In this document: positions 53,738-64,000 of the stretch, piece after piece | Layout of the letters: each line of letters begins with the position of its first letter | How positions within the stretch are numbered: position 1 is the first letter of the stretch | Assembly (NCBI RefSeq): GCF_000321225.1 | Contig: NW_004450481.1 | Location: 1,785,397-1,849,396, forward strand | Direction of reading: 5' to 3' | Length of the DNA: 64,000 bases | DNA from: Odobenus rosmarus divergens | Lineage: Eukaryota; Chordata; Mammalia; Carnivora; Odobenidae | Notes under the pieces: generated by a model | Database searches by the model: none | Seen by the model: the letters and a program-made list of their open reading frames with translations, nothing else | What the model was told of the DNA's origin: nothing | Program-made: the position numbers and the translations under genes

Positions 53738-55529
53738 AAAAAAAAAAAAAAACTATCCCAAGAACTTAGACGTGACCTGCCCAGGTCCTTTCTTGGGAAC
53801 GTGCAGGGTTTGGACAACCAAGGCCTGCTTAGTTATTTCTTTACTGATCTACATCAGTAGGGCCTTGAAGTGCCCTCAAACCTCCATTTTGCTTCATGAC
53901 TCAGCTGTATTATCTTCACCACGAGCCATGAAGAAGGTAAGGCCTAGCACTACCTGGGAACAGTTTGTAGTGATGGCCGGGCAGACTCTTCCTCAAAGGT
54001 GGCCTGTGTGCTTGCTAGACCTCCTGGGAAATTTTCAATGTCAGTTAAAATACCTCCATCAGCCCAGGTGACTGATGACTCCATGGTAATTTTCTTCCAC
54101 CCACCCATCTGCCCACAAGCATTTATGATCACTCCTTTCTGTCCACTGCCCAGTGAGAGAGGCTCCCCAAGGAAGACACAGCAGGCCACAGAACAAAACT
54201 GATATAACCCGGCAGACCCCCCGCCCCCAAATGCCCACATGCAACAGAAAACCTAGGCTGACTCAGGCAAAAACAATTATTGGCTCTAATGACTAAAGAA
54301 ATGACAGACTCCAGGCCCAGCTAGCTCCAGGAGCTGAATGGGGTCACCAGGACATGTCCAGGTTGCTCTCTCAGCTCTGCTCTCTGGGTGGCCTTAACTC
54401 TCAGGACCCTCTTTGTAGAGACAAAGATAACCACAGCAGTACCAGGCCATCATTCCACCAGCTCAGCAGCCCCTAGAAAAGAGCACCTACTTCCCCATGG
54501 CTCCAGAAGTATCAGAGCAGGCTTTGATTGGCTCGTTGTGGGTAACATGACCATCTAGGAGCCAATCAGTGTGGCCAGGGGCCTAGAATGCTCTGGTTGG
54601 TCAGGCTTGGGTTGCAGACCCACCCCTGAAGGCTGGTGGGGAACCAGCCCCATCTGCATGGAAAGGCATGAAAGGGAGTTCCACCAGGAGAAGAAATAGA
54701 AGACAGGCATTCAAGGACCTGATGGTCCCACACTGGGTGACCCAGGAGGTTGTCCTTTAACGATGATGTGAGATGGTTGAAGCGCTTAGGAGATGTGAAT
54801 GCCCCCCACCCCCCCCCAAACACACACACACACACAGCTCATTCTATCATGCTCACTTCCAATTCACAGCCCACTGTGAGCTGCACCCCTCAAGAGTCAG
54901 GCTGAGTCATTGCCTAAGACCAAGTATACAGGAGGCACTGGTACATGTTTTCATATGAAAGAAAACTCCATCCTAGCTGTCCAGCACACCTTTGCGCATG
55001 CCATGCCAGTCCTGGGAGCACTCTTCACGCCTGCCAAAGGACTCCTGTGCCTTCAAGGAAACTTCACTGCCCCTCATCCTGGACATCCTGTCCCCCCCCC
55101 AATCCCCCCCAGACCATTGAGGATGGAATGACCAAGGGAATGAACATACTAAAGTTCACACTCCTGGCCATGGCATTCAAAGCCTCTCTCGTTTCCTGGC
55201 TCTAACTTGCAGGGAGGTGTAGAACTGGCTGGTGGTCAGAGCATGGGCTCTGAAGGTAGGCTGACCTGGGCCTAATCTTGTCTTTTGTGTCCAGGTGATG
55301 GGACCCTGGGCAAGAGCTGACTCCTTTCTGGGCCTCGGTATGCTCAGCTAATAATGGGCACAACCAAAAGAACCCTGGAGCAAAGCCTGACTCCAGCATT
55401 ACTAAAAAGCTACAGGCTTCAAGACAGCATGGAACCCAGAACCCAGTGTGAGACCCACGAAGAGGACACAGAGACCCCAAGGACACAAAGACCCTAAGCA
55501 TCGAACAGAGGCCAGAGGACTCACATGTG
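53738..55529. other. Intergenic sequence between ELL and FKBP8
   Basis: No gene recognised. It contains an inverted pair of CCAAT boxes (54525-54568), a CA run (54820-54836) and a C run (54807-54817). Confidence 0.6.
54525..54568. promoter_or_regulatory. Inverted repeat with two CCAAT (NF-Y-type) boxes
   Basis: TGATTGGCTC (54525-54534) and GAGCCAATCA (54559-54568) are perfect 10-bp inverted arms with 24 bp between. Each arm contains the NF-Y core CCAATCA in opposite orientation. Function is inferred only. Confidence 0.45.
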
Positions 55530-55910
55530 TCATCAGCTGATTTTTAACAAGACTGCCACAATAACTTGCTAGGGAAAAGAACGTCTTCCCCACAGATGTT
55601 TCTAGAACTGGATAGGCTATCTGGAAAATGAACCTCAACTCCAACCTCACACTGCATACAAACATTCACTGAAAATGAATCATGGATCTCCATAGAAAAA
55701 CTGAAGCCATAAACCATTTAAAAGAAAGCCTAGAAAATCCCTGCAAACCTGATTAGCAAATACTGACAAAAACATAAACTAAACTTCATCAAAATTTAAA
55801 ACGTCTGCTCTAAGAAAATGAAAAGTGAGTTCCAGAACAGGAAAAATATTCATGATATACCTATCCGACAAAGGACTTGTCTCCAGAATATGCGAAAGAT
55901 GGGCATAGAA
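55530..55910 (+). mobile_element. L1 ORF2 3' fragment, decayed
   Basis: CATCAGCTGATTTTTAACAA, ACTTCATCAAAATTTAAAAC and CGACAAAGGACTTGTCTCCA follow L1 ORF2 order near its C-terminal end. No long frame survives. Confidence 0.7.
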
Positions 55911-57060
55911 TGAAGCCACTGTGGGTCCCTGGTGAACTAATGGCATGCCAGCACATGATCAGCGGCAGCAATGACCCTCACAACGCAGGCCAGGAAGTCA
56001 CCCTTGCCAGCCCACCTTCCCACTGGTCACCACTCAGGCCAGCTTCCCAGCCTGAGGTCAGAAAGACCAGGGAAAGAGGGGGTGTCCTATCGAGGACTCT
56101 GGCCCCCCAAGCCTGGCCAACCCACAGCCCCTACCGCAGCACCACGCACAGAGCCCCCTGCTGTCTGAGTACAAAGTATAAGCTTAAGAGGGCTGAATGG
56201 TGGAAAGGAGGAACAGCTTCAAGCCACCCACAGATCTGTGCCCAGAGAGTCATCCAGGTGGCTCATAGAGCAGGGGCCTGGAGCAGGCAAGGTCAAGGCC
56301 TAACAGCTACCTTCTGCTGGGTGGCTCTGGCCAGTGGCTTTCCCTCCTGTGGCTGTTAGGGGACAGGTACAGGACAGATACTTGTGGTGGTGATCTATTC
56401 CTGGAGATCTCCTCTCCCTGAGGCAGGATGAAGCCAAGAGAAGGGTCTCAGGTGCTGTGCTGGCAGAGGCCTGACCACTGGCTCTGCCTGTTCTGGCTGT
56501 GATGGTGGGCAGCATTTAAGGGAGAAGCTCCTACAGCCCCAGGTTGGGGGAAGAAGTAAAGGAGATCAAGAGGAACTCCCAGAATCAAACCTAACCCCTC
56601 CCCATAGTCCCTGAGGCCCCACAGGGCCCAGTTCTGCTGACCACACACTGTTCTCAACCTTGAACGTACCGGGCTCAACCCTGCTCCAGGGCCTTTGCAC
56701 TGGCTATGCTGTTACCCAGACATGGGGCTGTCTGCTTGCCGTACAGCCAGCCCCCTGTGGTCGCTCAGGTCTCAGCACTGTCCCCAGTTAGATCCTGTCA
56801 GGATCCCCAGATGGGGCAACAGAAACGAGAGAAGTAGAGTAACCAGCATAACTGGGTGTGAACCCCTGCAGAGCCCAGCTGTGTACCCTGAACGCATCGC
56901 CCCACTTCTCCAGGCCTCTGCTGCCCCCTTTGTAAAGCAGGTCTGCCGTGGCCTGGGAGGAGACACCCCCCGCTCTAGTCCTGCATGACCCTGGATGTAA
57001 CACAGGTTGTCTCTGGCCCAGCCCCAAGTGACAGTGGAAGAAGGGACTGGAGGCGGCAGA
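55911..57060. other. Intergenic sequence downstream of FKBP8
   Basis: GC-rich, nothing recognised. A 282-aa open frame on the minus strand here (to 57636) runs through the FKBP8 3' UTR and last exon out of frame and is a shadow. Confidence 0.6.
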
Positions 57061-57076
57061 GTGCGGGGTAGGAGGC

Positions 57077-62514
<5,438 letters not shown>

Positions 62515-62723
62515 TCACTGGGCAGGTCAGATGCGTGCCTGCTCCCCATGCACCCCTCTCCCAGCACCCAGCTGAGCCTCAAACAGCTGTTCTGCCACTT
62601 ACTGGGTAAGTGATCCCATGCCCCTGGGACTGTCCCTGTCTGGACACTAGGCATGAAAGGATCAGTTTGAGGGATGATGATAATGGCCTGTCTGACCATT
62701 ATGTTAAGAAAATTTAAGACTTG

Positions 62724-62920
62724 GAAGGCCTGGGTGGCTTAGTCGGTTAAGCATCTGCCTTTGGCTCAGGTCATGATCCTGGGGTCCTGGGATCGAGTCC
62801 CACATTGGGCTCCTTGCTCAGCAGGGAGCCTGCTTCTCCCTCTGCCTGCCACTCCCCCTTATTGCACGTACACCCTCCCCTTCTGACAAATAAATAAATA
62901 AAATCTTAAAAAAAAAAAAT
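62724..62920 (+). mobile_element. CAN-SINE upstream of the first FKBP8 exon in the window
   Basis: GGAAGGCCTGGGTGGCTTAG head to AAATAAAATCTT and poly-A. A weak direct repeat (AAATTTAAGACTT and AAAATTAAGCTTC) flanks it. Confidence 0.9.
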
Positions 62921-63431
62921 TAAGCTTCAGTCAGGGCAAAGAGCTGAGAAAAGTCATCCTGCCCAGCAGAGTCAGGCTAGTAGGGATGTCCAAGCAAGAG
63001 ACTCTGGAGCCACCCTTCACTCCCTCTCCAGGTTCCAATTCAGCCCTTCAACATTTGAGCCTCGATTTACCTAGCCATGAAATGGGGTCATCAGGGAGAA
63101 CCCTGGTGATACCGAGTGAGCAGTTTGCTTGGTTAACAGCGTATTTGTGACACCAGGTGTCCCTACCAAAGCACCACATCACATTTCAAAGTTAAGCAGG
63201 CAGAGGGCCTATAAGCAATAGTCCCCCTGATGGGCCCACAGCCCATGTTTTCCTCCAAGCCCCAAGCAATCACAGGAATGGCCAAATGGCCACGGCCAAC
63301 AGCTACTGAGCAGCCATGAGGCCCAGCACCCTCACGAATCCACTCAAGGAACTCCCACAACAAAGACAGCCACTGTCTTCCCATGACCACCACTAAGGCA
63401 AATGAGGGCTTACACCTGTGAGGCCCACCAG

Positions 63432-63590
63432 ACTGCTATCTGCAGTCATCCATATTCCCGACATTTACCGGGATTCCATATTATTCCACCAGTTTGGAAT
63501 ATACCATAATTCCGAATGGACCTTTGACTAAACGTGAGGAACAGAGAAATATCTATAAATATTCTGGAATATTCTAGAATGTTCCAAATT
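63432..63590 (+). repeat. Unidentified repeat, copy 1 (contains the five-unit HSE)
   Basis: It aligns by eye with 61297-61446 on the same strand. Shared parts include a TCTNC-GTCA-CCA-ATTCC head, TGGAC..T.GACTAAA.GT.AGGAACAG, ATCTAT and the TATTCTGG..TATTCTAGAA core. I do not recognise it as a known family. It could be an old non-autonomous transposon or a local duplication. Confidence 0.5.
63562..63584. promoter_or_regulatory. Five-unit heat-shock element upstream of the FKBP8 exons
   Basis: TTC at 63562-63564, GAA at 63567-63569, TTC at 63572-63574, GAA at 63577-63579 and TTC at 63582-63584. These are five alternating HSF pentamers at exact 5-bp spacing with no mismatch. Three such units are enough for an HSF trimer. 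The site is about 1.1 kb upstream of the first FKBP8 exon in the window, probably intronic. Confidence 0.6.
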
Positions 63591-63973
63591 TCTGTACTGT
63601 TCCCCAACTTGTACATGCCTCATATCCAGTCTGAGATCAGTGGTTCCCTAGGAAACCCTGTGTCTCTAAGTTTCTGGGCACGGATGGTGGATGTGCTGGT
63701 AGGGTTACTACAACCAGGCACTGCCTCTTATCGCGGTAGACTCTGGGCAAATCATGTACCCTCTCAAGGCCTCAGTTTCCTTGTTCAGAAGCCCAAATTC
63801 TGACCTCAGAAAATGGCTGGCTCAAATATAAATGGAGTCAGGTTCGTGCTCAGACGGGAAGCAGGGCAGCTCATTAATAGCAGTAAAGAAGAGCTTCCCA
63901 AATTCTAATATAGCAAAGGAGGCTGTCTGTTGGGCAAGCCTCAGTTCCCTCATCTGTAAGATGGGGATATGGT

Positions 63974-64000
63974 GGGGCACCTGGGTGGCTCAGTTGGTTA
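63974..64000 (+). mobile_element. CAN-SINE, cut by the right window edge
   Basis: Only the head, GGGGCACCTGGGTGGCTCAG plus a few bases, is in the window. Confidence 0.9.

Larger units (their letters stand above)
62921..63973. other. Probable FKBP8 intron
   Basis: No exon encoding the acidic FKBP8 N-terminus was found on the minus strand. It holds the HSE-bearing repeat and MIR-like pieces near 63715-63785 and 63935-63965. Confidence 0.6.

Noticed and set aside
53002..53817. Long frames of about 250-270 residues on both strands
   Set aside because: They consist almost wholly of unknown residues translated from the N gap.

Overview
This window is vertebrate nuclear DNA, most likely from an arctoid carnivore (the bear, seal and mustelid side of Caniformia). 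About thirty tRNA-derived CAN-SINEs are scattered through it. They share a GGCGCCTGGGTGGCTCAG head, a pyrimidine-rich middle, an AATAAAT...AATCTT end and a poly-A tail. I saw none of the dog-specific SINEC_Cf type, which argues against Canis. Old L1, L2, MIR, hAT and Tigger fragments and LTR pieces make up the rest of the repeats.

Two neighbouring genes, both on the minus strand, carry the coding content, in the same order as human 19p13.11 (ELL then FKBP8). ELL, an RNA polymerase II elongation factor, is present only at its 5' end: exon 1 (47619-47753) inside a CpG-island promoter, and a 48-nt exon 2 (5119-5166). They are separated by an intron of about 42.5 kb. Sequence to the left of 5119 is ELL intron 2. 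FKBP8 (FKBP38), a membrane-anchored FKBP/TPR co-chaperone, occupies 57077-62486 with its last seven coding exons, its stop codon and a poly-A signal. Its N-terminal exons lie beyond the right edge. An intergenic stretch of about 9 kb between the genes is mostly repeats and contains a 685-bp assembly gap (53053-53737).

ELL intron 1 holds an intact-ORF processed copy of RPL17 on the plus strand (37646-38200), inserted in an old L1 with a clear target-site duplication. It sits in a dense stack of nested insertions at 35.5-38.5 kb. The intron also holds a diverged minisatellite (44128-44508), an insertion templated from about 1.2 kb away (34071-34140 copied from 35240-35309), and many CAN-SINEs.

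I did not find a new multi-gene system; most of the window is ordinary intron and repeat. The observations most worth following up are regulatory. Five copies of a TGCATTATTCATGA-type motif sit in a diverged tandem repeat just upstream of ELL. Beside them is a candidate divergent first exon with a consensus splice donor. A duplicated repeat inside FKBP8 carries a regular five-unit heat-shock-element array.
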